The notes: generated by a model from the letters alone, not told the origin. DNA of 60,548 bases from Pseudomonadota bacterium (GCA_021822115.1 JAJZSA010000007.1:1-60548); one strand, 5' to 3'. Shown: positions 15,868 through 24,877, counted from the first letter of the stretch. Program-made: numbers and translations.

Positions 15868-16176
15868 ATGCCGGAGATCGATGAAGAGGGCTACCTGCTC
15901 GACCCGATGACCTGGAACGAGCAAGTCGCCGAGCGCTTTGCGCGTGAGGAGGGGATCGTGTTGACGGACGTTCATTGGCAGGCGATCCGCTTCATGCGTG
16001 ACTATTATGCCGAGCACCAGGTGGCGCCCGATGTGCGCCATGTCAGCAAGCATCTTGGCCAACAGTTGGGACACGAGGTGCGCAACCTGATCTTCGAGCT
16101 GTTCCCCTACGGCTACGTCAAACAGGCCTGCCGCATCGCCGGCATGAAACGGCCGCGCGCCTGGAGCACCGGCTAG
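15868..16176 (+). CDS. DsrC/TusE-family sulfur-carrier-like protein lacking the penultimate cysteine
   Basis: 102 residues with the DsrC fold signatures DEEGYLLDPMTWNEQVAERFA, LTDVHWQAIRFMRDYYAEHQVAPDVRHVSKHLG and FPYGYVKQACRIAGMKRP. C88 corresponds to the inner cysteine (CysB) of DsrC, but the C-terminus is RAWSTG where DsrC and TusE have GCV/GC, so the normally essential CysA is absent. It lies between norB and nnrS after AGGAGG, so it probably belongs to the NO response rather than to sulfite reduction or tRNA thiolation. Confidence 0.85.
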   Translation: MPEIDEEGYLLDPMTWNEQVAERFAREEGIVLTDVHWQAIRFMRDYYAEHQVAPDVRHVSKHLGQQLGHEVRNLIFELFPYGYVKQACRIAGMKRPRAWSTG

Positions 16177-16237
16177 GCATGTGCCGCATGACCAGCCGCC
16201 GCGCGGCGGCCCTCTTTGTCTTTCTTGTACCGACACT

Positions 16238-17452
16238 ATGGAACTCTGGAAATCCTTTACTGCCGCCCCGCATCGGGTGATGTTCTTCGGTGGTGCCGTG
16301 CAGACGCTGCTGGTCATGTCGTGGTGGCTGTTCGAACTCGTCACCCGCTACCTGTTGCCGCAATACAGCGTGGCCTGGCCGCTGCCGCCGGCCGTCATCC
16401 ATAGCTGGCTGTTGCTGTTCGGCATGCTGCCGTTCTTCTTCTTCGGTTTCCTGATGACCACCTTCCCGCGCTGGATGGCGGGCGAGGAGATCCCCGCATC
16501 GCGTTATGTGCCGGCCTTTGTCTTCATGTTCGCCGGCGTGCTGCTGTTCTATGCCGGTCTGTCGTTCGCTGCCGTGTTGCTGCCGCTGGCCGCTGCGAGC
16601 CTGCTGGTGGGCTGGGCCGGCGGGCTGTATGCACTGTGGCGCGTGCTGCGGGACACCCGTCCCGGCGACAAGCGTCATCCCATCCTGTTGTTCATCGCCT
16701 TCAGCCTCGGCTGGCTGGCGCAGGCCGTTGCGCTGGTCGGGCTGGTTGGCGGCGAAGCGGCGTGGTCGCGGCTCGCGGTCACCGGCGCGCTATGGGGGTT
16801 CGTGCTGCCGGTGTTCGCCACGGTCGCGCATCGCATGTTCCCGTTCTTCACAGCCAGCGCTTTGCAGCTGCCGCAAGTGCCGCGACCGTTCTGGCCGCTG
16901 TGGACCATGCTGGCGGCGAGTCTGGCGCATGGCGTGCTCACCAGCGTTGGACTGGAGGCCTGGCTGTGGCTGGCCGATCTGCCCCTGGCGTTCGCGGCGT
17001 TCACACTCAGCCGCCTGTGGGGCTTGCGCCGCAGTTTCGCCAATCCGCTGCTGGCCGTGCTGCATGTGGGCTTCGCCTGGATGACTGCGGCCATGCTGCT
17101 CTATGCTGGGCAGAGCCTGTGGCTGTGGGGGCAGGGCGCATACATCTGGGGCTTGGCGCCGCTGCATGCCTTGACCATCGGTTGTTACGCCACGCTGGTG
17201 ATCGGCATGGGCACGCGCGTCACGCTCGGCCATTCCGGCTTGCCGTTCCTGATCGATACGCCGGTGCAGCTGATGTTCGTCGGCGTGCAACTGGCCGCGC
17301 TGCTGCGCGTCGCCGCCGACCTGTTCCCGTCCGCTGCAACGCCCTGGCTGTATGCCATCGCCGCCGGCGTGTGGCTGGCCAGTTTCGTGCCCTGGGTAAG
17401 ACGCTATCTGCCGGCCTATTGGCGGCCGCGCGCAGACGGACAGCCGGGGTGA
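16238..17452 (+). CDS. nnrS: NnrS family heme/copper membrane protein
   Basis: 404 residues with about twelve membrane helices and family motifs APHRVMFFGGAVQTLLVMSWW, FFFFGFLMTTFPRWM, FATVAHRMFPFFTA and LHALTIGCYATLVIGMGTRVTLGHSG. NnrS protects against NO, probably by preventing formation of iron-dinitrosyl complexes. Start ATG 16238 (MELWKSF). Placed after norCB and before a hemerythrin. Confidence 0.92.
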   Translation: MELWKSFTAAPHRVMFFGGAVQTLLVMSWWLFELVTRYLLPQYSVAWPLPPAVIHSWLLLFGMLPFFFFGFLMTTFPRWMAGEEIPASRYVPAFVFMFAGVLLFYAGLSFAAVLLPLAAASLLVGWAGGLYALWRVLRDTRPGDKRHPILLFIAFSLGWLAQAVALVGLVGGEAAWSRLAVTGALWGFVLPVFATVAHRMFPFFTASALQLPQVPRPFWPLWTMLAASLAHGVLTSVGLEAWLWLADLPLAFAAFTLSRLWGLRRSFANPLLAVLHVGFAWMTAAMLLYAGQSLWLWGQGAYIWGLAPLHALTIGCYATLVIGMGTRVTLGHSGLPFLIDTPVQLMFVGVQLAALLRVAADLFPSAATPWLYAIAAGVWLASFVPWVRRYLPAYWRPRADGQPG

Positions 17453-17456
17453 AGCC

Positions 17457-17837
17457 ATGAGGCGCAGCGCCTGGTTGCAACCGTTGTCGCGCGAACATCA
17501 CCATGCGCTGAGCCTGGCCAAACAGTGCACGCGCGCGGCGGCGTCGGGCGATGCGGCGCAGGTCGCTGCCGCCTGCCAGACGGCATTGCAGGGATACGCC
17601 ACGCAGTTGACCCCGCACTTCCACGTGGAGGAGGCCGAGCTGTTGCCGCGTCTCGGCCCGGCGCAGCAGGCCCTGGTGCAGCGCACGCTGGCCGAGCATG
17701 CCCGCTTGCGCGAGCTGTGTGCCGGCTTGCAGCGACAGGACGTGGCAGCGCTGGCCGCATTCGGTGAGAGCCTGGTGGAGCATGTGCGTTTCGAGGAGAC
17801 GGCGCTGTTCCCGGCGCTGGAAGCGATCGGCCCCTGA
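17457..17837 (+). CDS. Hemerythrin domain protein
   Basis: 126-residue HHE protein; candidate di-iron ligands are in REHHHALSLA, PHFHVEEAELLP, LAEHARLREL and LVEHVRFEETALFP. It begins 4 bases after nnrS and closes the rightward NO cluster. It is shorter than and different from the hemerythrin at 11.2-11.7 kb, so the two are not a recent duplication. Confidence 0.85.
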   Translation: MRRSAWLQPLSREHHHALSLAKQCTRAAASGDAAQVAAACQTALQGYATQLTPHFHVEEAELLPRLGPAQQALVQRTLAEHARLRELCAGLQRQDVAALAAFGESLVEHVRFEETALFPALEAIGP

Positions 17838-17864
17838 AACTCGGGCAGTGGCAGGGGCTGCGCG

Positions 17865-17870
17865 TATAAT
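17865..17870 (+). promoter_or_regulatory. Perfect TATAAT -10 box upstream of rhlE
   Basis: A consensus TATAAT stands 38 bases before the rhlE start. No good -35 hexamer lies 16-18 bases upstream, so the promoter may depend on an activator or an extended -10 contact. Confidence 0.5.
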
Positions 17871-17908
17871 GCGCACACTTTACATCCCCTACCGGAAGAG
17901 ATACTGCA

Positions 17909-19252
17909 TTGGATACTGTCAGTTTTGCCGATCTGAACCTCGCGCCTGAGATCATGAAAGCATTGGATGCGGCGGGCTATACCAAGCCGACCCCGATCCA
18001 GGCGCAGGCGATCCCGCTGGTATTGCAGGGCGAGGATCTGATGGCGGGGGCGCAGACCGGCACCGGCAAGACGGCCGCCTTCTCGCTGCCGCTGTTGCAG
18101 AAGCTGCTGCCGCATGCCAATCCCAGCACTTCGCCGGCCAAGCATCCGGTGCGTGCGCTGGTGCTGGTACCGACGCGCGAGCTGGCGATCCAGGTGGAGG
18201 AGAACATCAAGCAATACGCCAAGTACACCAACCTGCGTTCGCTGGTGGTGTATGGCGGCGTGGACATCAAGACGCAGAAGCCGGCGCTGAAGGATGGCGT
18301 GGAGGTGCTGGTGGCGACGCCGGGCCGCCTGCTCGACCACATCGAACAGAAGAACGTGCAGTTGAACACGGTGCAGATGCTGGTGCTGGACGAGGCCGAC
18401 CGCATGCTGGACATGGGCTTCATGCCCGACCTGAAACGCATCCTGACCTTCCTGCCGCGCACGCGCCAGAGCCTGATGTTCTCGGCCACCTTCTCGGACG
18501 ACATCAAGAAGCTGGCCGACGATTTCCTGATCTACCCCACGCTGATCGAAGTGGCGCGCAGCAATGCGACCTCGGAGAACATCACGCAGAAGGTCTACCT
18601 CACCAGCAGCGACGACAAGCATGGCGTGCTGGTGCAGTTGCTGAAGGACGAGGATGCCAAACAGGTGATCGTGTTCACCAAGACCAAGCTCACCGCCAGC
18701 CGTCTGGCGCGCCAGTTGCAGCGCGACGGCGTCGCGGCCGATGCCATCCACGGCGACAAGAGCCAGCTCGAACGCCAGCAGGCGCTGGAAGCCTTCAAGC
18801 AGGGCAAGGTCACCACGCTGGTCGCCACTGACGTGGCGGCGCGCGGGCTGGATATCGACAGCCTGCCGCTGGTGGTCAACTACGAGATCCCGCATGCGCC
18901 CGAGGATTATGTGCACCGCATCGGCCGCACCGGCCGCGCCGGTGCCAAGGGCACCGCCATCTCGCTGGTGGCGCCGGAAGAAGAGAAGTATCTGGCCGAG
19001 ATCGAGAAACTGATCAAGAGCAAGATCGAGAAGGTGCAGGCGGAGACGCCGCGCCGTGCACGCCCGCGCAGCGAGCCGGCGCACGGCTACCACAAGCCGC
19101 AACCGCAGCGCCCGGCGCACGATCCGTGGTTCGACCAGCCTTATGTGCCCAACGTCGCGGCCCCCGCCGTGCCGGTGAAGAAGCCGGACTTGAGCGAAGC
19201 ACGCCCCAAGGCGCAGATCCCCGCGCTGTTCCGCAAGCCCAAGAGCGAATAA
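17909..19252 (+). CDS. rhlE: DEAD-box ATP-dependent RNA helicase RhlE
   Basis: 447 residues. Walker A motif AQTGTGKT (48-55), PTREL, VLDEADRMLDMGF, SATF and HRIGRTGRAG mark a complete two-domain helicase core; a basic, proline-rich C-terminal tail (PRRARPRSEPAHGYHKPQPQ) is typical of RhlE. Acts in RNA remodelling, ribosome assembly and cold growth. The start is TTG 17909 (MDTVSFADLNL) with GGAAGAG upstream; no ATG gives a full Q-motif. Confidence 0.93.
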   Translation: MDTVSFADLNLAPEIMKALDAAGYTKPTPIQAQAIPLVLQGEDLMAGAQTGTGKTAAFSLPLLQKLLPHANPSTSPAKHPVRALVLVPTRELAIQVEENIKQYAKYTNLRSLVVYGGVDIKTQKPALKDGVEVLVATPGRLLDHIEQKNVQLNTVQMLVLDEADRMLDMGFMPDLKRILTFLPRTRQSLMFSATFSDDIKKLADDFLIYPTLIEVARSNATSENITQKVYLTSSDDKHGVLVQLLKDEDAKQVIVFTKTKLTASRLARQLQRDGVAADAIHGDKSQLERQQALEAFKQGKVTTLVATDVAARGLDIDSLPLVVNYEIPHAPEDYVHRIGRTGRAGAKGTAISLVAPEEEKYLAEIEKLIKSKIEKVQAETPRRARPRSEPAHGYHKPQPQRPAHDPWFDQPYVPNVAAPAVPVKKPDLSEARPKAQIPALFRKPKSE

Positions 19253-19273
19253 TCCCCATGTGAGGCGGCATCC

Positions 19274-20170
19274 ATGACTGTCGCTGGCACCATCGGCCCC
19301 ATCTTCCTGCTGATTCTGTTCGGCGCAGCCATGCGCCGCTGGTTCGGTCTGCAGCACGATTTCTGGCCGCAGCTCGACCGCCTGATCTACTACGTGTTCT
19401 TCCCCGCGCTGCTGTTCCATACGCTGTCGCACTTCAGCATCGACCTCGGTGCGGCGGCACCGATGATGGGTGTGGCGTTGCTGTTCATGATCGCCGGCAT
19501 CCTGCTCGGCCTGCTGGCGAAACCGCTGTTCCATGCGCCGCCCAAAGTGTATGCCGCCACCTTCCAGTCCGCGTTCCGTTTCAACAGCTATGTGGGCCTC
19601 GCCATCGCCGGCAGTCTGCACGGGCAGGCCGGGCTGGCGGCCATCGGTCTGCTGATGGGTTTCATGGTGCCCATCGCCAACGTCGCCAGCGTGCTGATGC
19701 TGGCGCGCCACAGCGAGAGCCACTGGCTGCGCGAGATCCTGCTCAATCCTTTGATCCTGGCCACTGCGAGTGGCATCGCCTTCAGCCTGGCCGGCTGGCA
19801 ACTGCCGGCGATGGTCAACAGCACGCTCAAGCTGTTGTCGCAGGCTTCCTTGCCCATGGGGCTGATCGCGGTCGGTGCCGGGCTGCGCCTGAAAGGTTTG
19901 CACCAGCAGCAGGGGACGCTGTGGTATGGCGTCGCAGTGAAGCTGCTGCTGTTGCCGGCCATCGCCTGGTGGGTGGCGCGCGGGTTCGGATTGGCGGGCG
20001 TGTATTTCGACATCGCCATCGTGATGGCCGCCTTGCCGGTGTCCACCATGGCCTATGTGCTGGCCACGCGCATGGGCGGCGACGGCGACACCATCGCGGC
20101 GCAGGTGATGCTGAGCACCTTGCTGGCCGCGCTCACCTTGCCGCTATGGCTGTGGCTGCTCGGGTTCTGA
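19274..20170 (+). CDS. AEC (auxin efflux carrier) family transporter
   Basis: 298 residues with ten predicted membrane helices; IGPIFLLILFGAAMRR at the start and MAALPVSTMAYVLATRMGGDGDTIAAQVMLSTLLAALTLPLW at the end are family signatures. Substrate unknown; bacterial members move small dicarboxylates such as malate. Its 3' end overlaps the convergent envZ-like gene by about 27 bases. Confidence 0.85.
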   Translation: MTVAGTIGPIFLLILFGAAMRRWFGLQHDFWPQLDRLIYYVFFPALLFHTLSHFSIDLGAAAPMMGVALLFMIAGILLGLLAKPLFHAPPKVYAATFQSAFRFNSYVGLAIAGSLHGQAGLAAIGLLMGFMVPIANVASVLMLARHSESHWLREILLNPLILATASGIAFSLAGWQLPAMVNSTLKLLSQASLPMGLIAVGAGLRLKGLHQQQGTLWYGVAVKLLLLPAIAWWVARGFGLAGVYFDIAIVMAALPVSTMAYVLATRMGGDGDTIAAQVMLSTLLAALTLPLWLWLLGF

Positions 20171-21472
20171 TGCAGGCAAGCTGAGTTCGGCGATGGTGCC
20201 GCCGCCTTCGCGGGCGTGCAGCGCCACTTGCCAGCCGTTGGCGGTGCATAGTTGGCGCACGATGGCGAGTCCCAGTCCGCTGCCGCCGGTGTCGGCACTG
20301 CGCGACGATTCCACACGATAGAACGGACGGAACACCTTCTCCAGTTCCTGCGGCGGGATGCCGGGGCCGCGATCCAGGATGCGCACCAGCACGCTGTGTC
20401 CGCGGCGCGCGGTCTCGATGCGCACCGGCTGGCCCGCACCATAGCGCAGCGCGTTGCCGAGCAGATTGGACAGCACGCGGCGCAGTGCCAAGGGGCGCAC
20501 CAGCAGCTGTATGCCGTCATCCGCCTCGTATTCGATCTGCGCGCCATGCGTGCGCGCATCCTCCACCAGCGCCTGCAACATCGCGGGCAGCGACTGCAAC
20601 TTCTGCGTCTCCTGTTGCAGGTCGCGGCTCAGCGCGAGGAACTCGCCGATCAGCACGTTCATGTCTTCGATGTCGCGCCGCAGCCGCAGCGCCTGTTTGT
20701 GTTCACTCTCCGGCAGCATCTCCACGGCCAGGCGCATGCGCGCCAGCGGGGTACGCAGGTCGTGCGAGATGCCGGCCAGCAGGGTGGTGCGATTGGCCAG
20801 CAGTTCGCTCACGCGCAGTGACAGCTGGTTGAAGGTCTCGGTCAGTGCGGCGAATTCCTGGATGTCGCTGTCCGGCAGTCTTTCCAGTGGCGCACCGTCG
20901 CCGATGTGCTGTGCGGCGCGCACGAAACGCGCCAGCGGCTGCGTGATGCGACGCGCCATCAGGTAGGCCACCAGCAGGCTGAGCAGCAATGCTGAGAGCA
21001 GGGTGACCAACAGCATCTTGGTCGGTGCGGTATGCAGGCGCGCGCGCGGGAAGCCGATGCGGATCAGTTTGCCGCCGGCATGGATCTCGGCCCAGAACCA
21101 AGTGGTATCCAGGTCGGTGATCTTGACCGAGGTCGGTTCGCCCAGGCGGGTCGACAGCGCATCGTCGAGCAGTTGCAGATAGGGCAGCGGGGCGCTGCGC
21201 GGCGGCAGCGGCGTGGCATCGTCGAACAGCAGGAACTGGTGCTGCTGCATCAATTCCAGCTCGAAATCCTTGCGCGTCTCCGGCGGCAGTTCCACCCAGG
21301 TACGCGCAGACTGGATCAGCAAGGCGGCCAGGTCGTCGGCGGAGCGGTGTGCCATCGGCAGCACCACGTAATACACCGTGGCCGCGATCAGGATGAGCTG
21401 GAACACCAGCAGCAGCGAGAACACCGTGCGGAAGGTGGTGCGGAACAGCGAGCGCGGCTGGGCGGCGGCCAT
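20144..21472 (-). CDS. EnvZ-like sensor histidine kinase
   Basis: 442 residues: membrane helices at about 15-38 and 151-172 bracket a periplasmic sensor, then HAMP (173-225), HisKA with H237 (GISHDLRTPLARMR) and a HATPase domain ending in GSGLGLAIVRQL. Partner of the response regulator one base upstream. Start ATG 21472 (MAAAQPRSLF). Likely senses an envelope signal; the adjacent outer-membrane and periplasmic protein genes could be targets. Confidence 0.88.
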   Translation of the reverse strand: MAAAQPRSLFRTTFRTVFSLLLVFQLILIAATVYYVVLPMAHRSADDLAALLIQSARTWVELPPETRKDFELELMQQHQFLLFDDATPLPPRSAPLPYLQLLDDALSTRLGEPTSVKITDLDTTWFWAEIHAGGKLIRIGFPRARLHTAPTKMLLVTLLSALLLSLLVAYLMARRITQPLARFVRAAQHIGDGAPLERLPDSDIQEFAALTETFNQLSLRVSELLANRTTLLAGISHDLRTPLARMRLAVEMLPESEHKQALRLRRDIEDMNVLIGEFLALSRDLQQETQKLQSLPAMLQALVEDARTHGAQIEYEADDGIQLLVRPLALRRVLSNLLGNALRYGAGQPVRIETARRGHSVLVRILDRGPGIPPQELEKVFRPFYRVESSRSADTGGSGLGLAIVRQLCTANGWQVALHAREGGGTIAELSLPASEPEQPQP

Positions 21473-21473
21473 C

Positions 21474-22169
21474 TCAGTCACCGGGGGCGAACAGGTAACC
21501 CTCGCCCCATACCGTGCGGATGAACTGCGGTGCATTGGGGTCGTCCTCGATCTTGCGCCGCAGGCGCGTCACGCGTACATCGATGCTGCGGTCGAACGGC
21601 GAGCGTTCGTAACCCTTCAGCATATCCATCAGCGCATCGCGGCTCAGTACGCGATTGGGGTGCTCGACGAAGATGCGTAGCAGGTTGAATTCGCCGGCGG
21701 TGAGCGGTACAGCGACGTCTTGCTTGTGCAGGGTGCGCGCATCCAGATTGAGGGTGAACGGCCCCAGTTTGCGCTGTTCCGGATGCGGCGTCCCGTGGTG
21801 GTGTTCGTTGCGGCGCAGCAGCGCGCGGATGCGTGCCAGCAGTTCACGCGGATTGAAGGGTTTGGGCAGATAGTCGTCGGCTCCGACTTCCAGTCCGATG
21901 ATGCGGTCCACATCCTCGCCGCGCGCCGACAGCATGATGATGGGTACATCGCTGCGTGCGCGCAGGCGGCGCGCCAGCGACAAGCCATCTTCGCCGGGCA
22001 GCATCAGGTCGAGGATGATGAGGTCGGCCGCTTGTTGCGCCAGTGCGCTATCCATGGCGCCGCCATCGGCGGCGGTGGCTACTTCATAACCTTGGGCGGA
22101 CAGGTATTCCTGCAACAGGTCACGCAGGCCTGCATCGTCGTCCACCACCAATATGCGTCGGTTCTCCAT
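21474..22169 (-). CDS. ompR: OmpR-family response regulator
   Basis: 231 residues: receiver domain with D10, D11 and phosphorylation site D54 (IILDLMLPGEDG), T/S and K switch residues (SARGEDVD, PKPFNPREL), then an OmpR/PhoB winged-helix domain (FNLLRIFVEHPNRVLSRDALMDML, VRVTRLRRKIEDDP). It resembles OmpR more than PhoB in sequence. ATG 22169 (MENRRILVVDDD). Co-transcribed with the kinase. Confidence 0.9.
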   Translation of the reverse strand: MENRRILVVDDDAGLRDLLQEYLSAQGYEVATAADGGAMDSALAQQAADLIILDLMLPGEDGLSLARRLRARSDVPIIMLSARGEDVDRIIGLEVGADDYLPKPFNPRELLARIRALLRRNEHHHGTPHPEQRKLGPFTLNLDARTLHKQDVAVPLTAGEFNLLRIFVEHPNRVLSRDALMDMLKGYERSPFDRSIDVRVTRLRRKIEDDPNAPQFIRTVWGEGYLFAPGD

Positions 22170-22322
22170 GGCGGGAATATACTCCAGCCGCGCAGCCCGG
22201 GCATGTCGGTAACACTCTGTTACAAACTGTTGCAGGATGGCAATGCAAAAGTAACCGGTCAGGCGCACCATGCAGCCATCAGGAGAACACACCTGATCAA
22301 CCAAACCAGACAGGAGATCATC

Positions 22323-22691
22323 ATGAACACGAACAAAGCACTGTTGAGCAGTCTGTTGGCGCTGGCCCTGGCCGGTATCGGCAACGCCTATGCAGAGGAT
22401 GCCGTGCAGAACCAGACCCAGGTGCAGACCCGCGAAGAGATCCGCGCCCAGCATCGCGAGGAGACCTCCGGCATGACCGAGGAGGAGCGCAACCAGTATC
22501 GCGAGCAGAAGCGCACCGAGATGACCACCGAGCAGCGCGAGGCCCTGCGTGCCGAGAAGATGAAGCAGAAGGCCGAGAAGAAGCAGAACGCTGAAAAGAA
22601 AGGCAAGAGCGCAGAAAAAGGCAATGGCCAGAAGCTGCGTGACGGCAGCGGCGGCGGTATGCAGCATGGCGGTGCCGGCATGGGCCGTTGA
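22323..22691 (+). CDS. Secreted Glu/Lys-rich hypothetical protein
   Basis: 122 residues. A signal peptide (MNTNKALLSSLLALALAGIGNAYA, cleavage near residue 24) precedes a highly charged helical region rich in E, K, R and Q (REEIRAQHREETSGMTEEER, QREALRAEKMKQKAEKK) and a Gly/Met C-terminus. Probably periplasmic and coiled-coil; function unknown. It is divergent from ompR/envZ and is followed by a hairpin. Confidence 0.75.
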   Translation: MNTNKALLSSLLALALAGIGNAYAEDAVQNQTQVQTREEIRAQHREETSGMTEEERNQYREQKRTEMTTEQREALRAEKMKQKAEKKQNAEKKGKSAEKGNGQKLRDGSGGGMQHGGAGMGR

Positions 22692-22703
22692 TCGTCTAAA
22701 CCG

Positions 22704-22739
22704 GTAAGCGCGGATGCCCAGCGGCATCCGCTGCTTTAC
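22704..22739 (+). terminator. Hairpin terminator between two secreted-protein genes
   Basis: GCGGATGCC, loop CAGC, GGCATCCGC form a 9-base stem, extended imperfectly by GTAAGC with GCTTTAC. No long U tract, so partial readthrough to the next gene is possible. Confidence 0.55.
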
Positions 22740-22759
22740 GGGACCGATCAGGTGATGAC

Positions 22760-23062
22760 ATGAATCTGCGGCAGATCCCTTCCATCGTTTTGGCAACGCT
22801 CATGCTGGCGGCATTCGCCATGAGTGACGCGCAGGCGGCGGATGTGAAGACGCCGATGACGCAGGAAGAATACGATGCCTATCGTGAACAGATCGGCGGC
22901 CAGGTAGAGGCTGCCGCACGCCAGGCCGAGGCGCAGCGCAAGAGGAAGGCTGCCGCCGAAAACAACAAGTCACACAAGGGTGCTGCCAGCGGTTATGGGC
23001 AGGGCTATCGTGCGCGGCAGGAACGGGCCGGGCGCAACGGCGGGGGCGGTCCCCGCCGCTGA
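22760..23062 (+). CDS. Secreted basic hypothetical protein
   Basis: 100 residues with a signal peptide (MNLRQIPSIVLATLMLAAFAMSDAQA, cleavage near 26), a charged helical middle (MTQEEYDAYREQIGGQVEAAARQAEAQRK) and a Gly/Arg-rich tail. Similar in layout to the preceding protein. It sits 16 bases before a beta-barrel gene, so the two may work together in the envelope. No family recognised. Confidence 0.7.
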   Translation: MNLRQIPSIVLATLMLAAFAMSDAQAADVKTPMTQEEYDAYREQIGGQVEAAARQAEAQRKRKAAAENNKSHKGAASGYGQGYRARQERAGRNGGGGPRR

Positions 23063-23078
23063 ACGGATGGAGGATGTG

Positions 23079-23936
23079 ATGCATATGAGCAAAAGGATGT
23101 GGCCGGCACTGGCGTTGCTGGCAGTGGGAGGGACGGCGCAGGCCGAGGATGAGGGTTATCTGTCGCTGGGCATCGGTTTCGATCGCAGCAGCGGCAAATA
23201 TGGCGGCAGCACTTCGATAGAGAGCACCGCTATCCCCGTCACTTTGCGCTATGCCCGCGACGACTGGTCGCTCAAGCTGACCGTGCCGTATCTGTCGGTC
23301 ACCGGTGACGGCTCGGTGGTCATCGATGGCATCCGCAGCAGCGGCGGTTATATGGGCGGTGCCACCGGCATGCGTGCCGGTGTCGGCATGGGCGGCGGCC
23401 CGGGTGCGGGCGGCGGAGGGACTTCGACCACGCCGACCACCAGCACATCGCGCGTCACCAACAGCGGTCTGGGCGATGTCTCCTTGTTCGCCAGCTACAG
23501 CCTGTGGCAGAACGAAGCTGGCGATAGCGGGCTGGACGTGGCGGGCCGCATCAAGTTCGGCACCGCAGCGACCACTTTGGGCAGCGGCCAGAACGATTAC
23601 GCGGTGCAGGCGGCGGTCTACACCGGCTTTGGCGATCTCACGCCCAGCCTGATGCTGGGCTACGAGCAACTGGGCAGCTCCTCCACCTTGCAATTGGGCG
23701 GAGCGGCCTACGGCTCGCTTGATCTCGATTATGCGCTGAGCGATAGCGCCAGTGTGGGCGTGGGCTACTGGTATGCCCAGGCTGCTTCCGCCACCGGCTA
23801 TGCGCAACGCGAACTCTCGCTCTATGCCGCCAGCGACCTGAGCGAATCGTTAACGCTGCGCGGTTATGTGCTGCATGGCTACAGCTACGGCAGCCCGGAC
23901 AGCGGCTTCGGCCTGTCCGTCTCCTCTGCGTTCTGA
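23079..23936 (+). CDS. Predicted outer-membrane beta-barrel protein
   Basis: 285 residues: signal peptide (MHMSKRMWPALALLAVGGTAQA), alternating beta strands (VTLRYARDDWSLKLTVPYLSVTG; DVSLFASYSLWQ; YAVQAAVYTGFGDLTPSLMLGYEQLG) and a terminal phenylalanine (SVSSAF), the usual barrel-assembly signal. A Gly/Ser/Thr-rich segment (about residues 95-128, GGYMGGATGMRAGVGMGGG and on) is probably a long exposed loop. Function unknown; may be a porin regulated by the adjacent OmpR/EnvZ pair. Confidence 0.75.
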   Translation: MHMSKRMWPALALLAVGGTAQAEDEGYLSLGIGFDRSSGKYGGSTSIESTAIPVTLRYARDDWSLKLTVPYLSVTGDGSVVIDGIRSSGGYMGGATGMRAGVGMGGGPGAGGGGTSTTPTTSTSRVTNSGLGDVSLFASYSLWQNEAGDSGLDVAGRIKFGTAATTLGSGQNDYAVQAAVYTGFGDLTPSLMLGYEQLGSSSTLQLGGAAYGSLDLDYALSDSASVGVGYWYAQAASATGYAQRELSLYAASDLSESLTLRGYVLHGYSYGSPDSGFGLSVSSAF

Positions 23937-23945
23937 GCCGGGGTC

Positions 23946-24863
23946 TCAGACGCTGATACGCGCGCGCAGTCTGCCCAGCAGACCCATGAAGTTGCTGGCC
24001 TGGGTCTGTTCCAGCGGATTGCTGATCGGTTCTACCGCCTGACGCTTTTGCAGCACCGGCTGGCTGCGCAGCAGGTGGAAGCGTTCCAGCATCGATTCCA
24101 GGTTGCGCGCCAGGATGCCCTGGCTCACCGGCTTGGGCAGGAAGCGGGTGATCTGCGCCTGGTTGATCAGTTCGATCAGGCGCGAGGTGTCGCTGAACGA
24201 GGTCACCACGATGCATTGCGTCTGCGGGTTCAAACGCTTGATGGTCTTCAGGATGTAGCCCACGTTGGTCTCGCCCAGCATCAGGTCGGACACCACCACC
24301 GAGACATCCTGTTTCGCCAGTTCTTCCATCGCATGTTGCGCATCGGCCGCCCACACGATCTCGCAGCGGTCGCCCAATGTCTCGTGCACGGTGCGCGCGG
24401 TCGCTTCGTCGTGGTCCATGATGAGTACGCGCGGTTTGAAACCGGCCGCCGGGGCCGGTGTGCTTTCCGTATGCGATTGCACGGCGAAGCTGGCTTCGGC
24501 GATGGCGGCTGCTTCGGCCACCACCTTCTTCACCTCTTCCACGTTCCACGGTTTCATCAGGTAGCGGAACACTTCGCCTTCGTTCACGCTGGCGATGGAA
24601 GCCTCCAGGTCGGAATAGCCGGTGAGCAGGATGCGCATGGTGGCAGGCGAGCTGTCGCGCGCGATGCGCAGCAGTTCCGAGCCTTGCATCAGTGGCATGC
24701 GCTGGTCGCTCACGATGACGTGGATGCGCTCCTCGCGCAGGATGCGGATCGCCTCGCTGGGCGAAGTGGTGATGCGCACGTTGTAGCCGCTGAAGAACAG
24801 CATGCGCAGCGAGCGCAGGATGCGTTCTTCGTCGTCGACCAGCAGCAGGGTGGGTTTGTTCAT
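23946..24863 (-). CDS. Tandem receiver-domain response regulator
   Basis: 305 residues with two receiver domains and no obvious output domain. The first has D10/D11, phospho-site D53 (VSDQRMP) and K104 (LMKPW), as in HupR/RpfG-type receivers; the second (about 144-265) has D150, D193 (VSDLMLGE) and K244 (LPKP). A short C-terminal tail follows. It lies 14 bases downstream of the CBS-kinase gene, its likely partner. Output is probably through protein-protein contact. Confidence 0.85.
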   Translation of the reverse strand: MNKPTLLLVDDEERILRSLRMLFFSGYNVRITTSPSEAIRILREERIHVIVSDQRMPLMQGSELLRIARDSSPATMRILLTGYSDLEASIASVNEGEVFRYLMKPWNVEEVKKVVAEAAAIAEASFAVQSHTESTPAPAAGFKPRVLIMDHDEATARTVHETLGDRCEIVWAADAQHAMEELAKQDVSVVVSDLMLGETNVGYILKTIKRLNPQTQCIVVTSFSDTSRLIELINQAQITRFLPKPVSQGILARNLESMLERFHLLRSQPVLQKRQAVEPISNPLEQTQASNFMGLLGRLRARISV

Positions 24864-24877
24864 GGGGTGTCCTTTTC

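Noticed and set aside
17498..19903. Long reverse frame across the hemerythrin, rhlE and AEC transporter genes
   Set aside because: Spans three well-supported forward genes and shows shadow-type composition.
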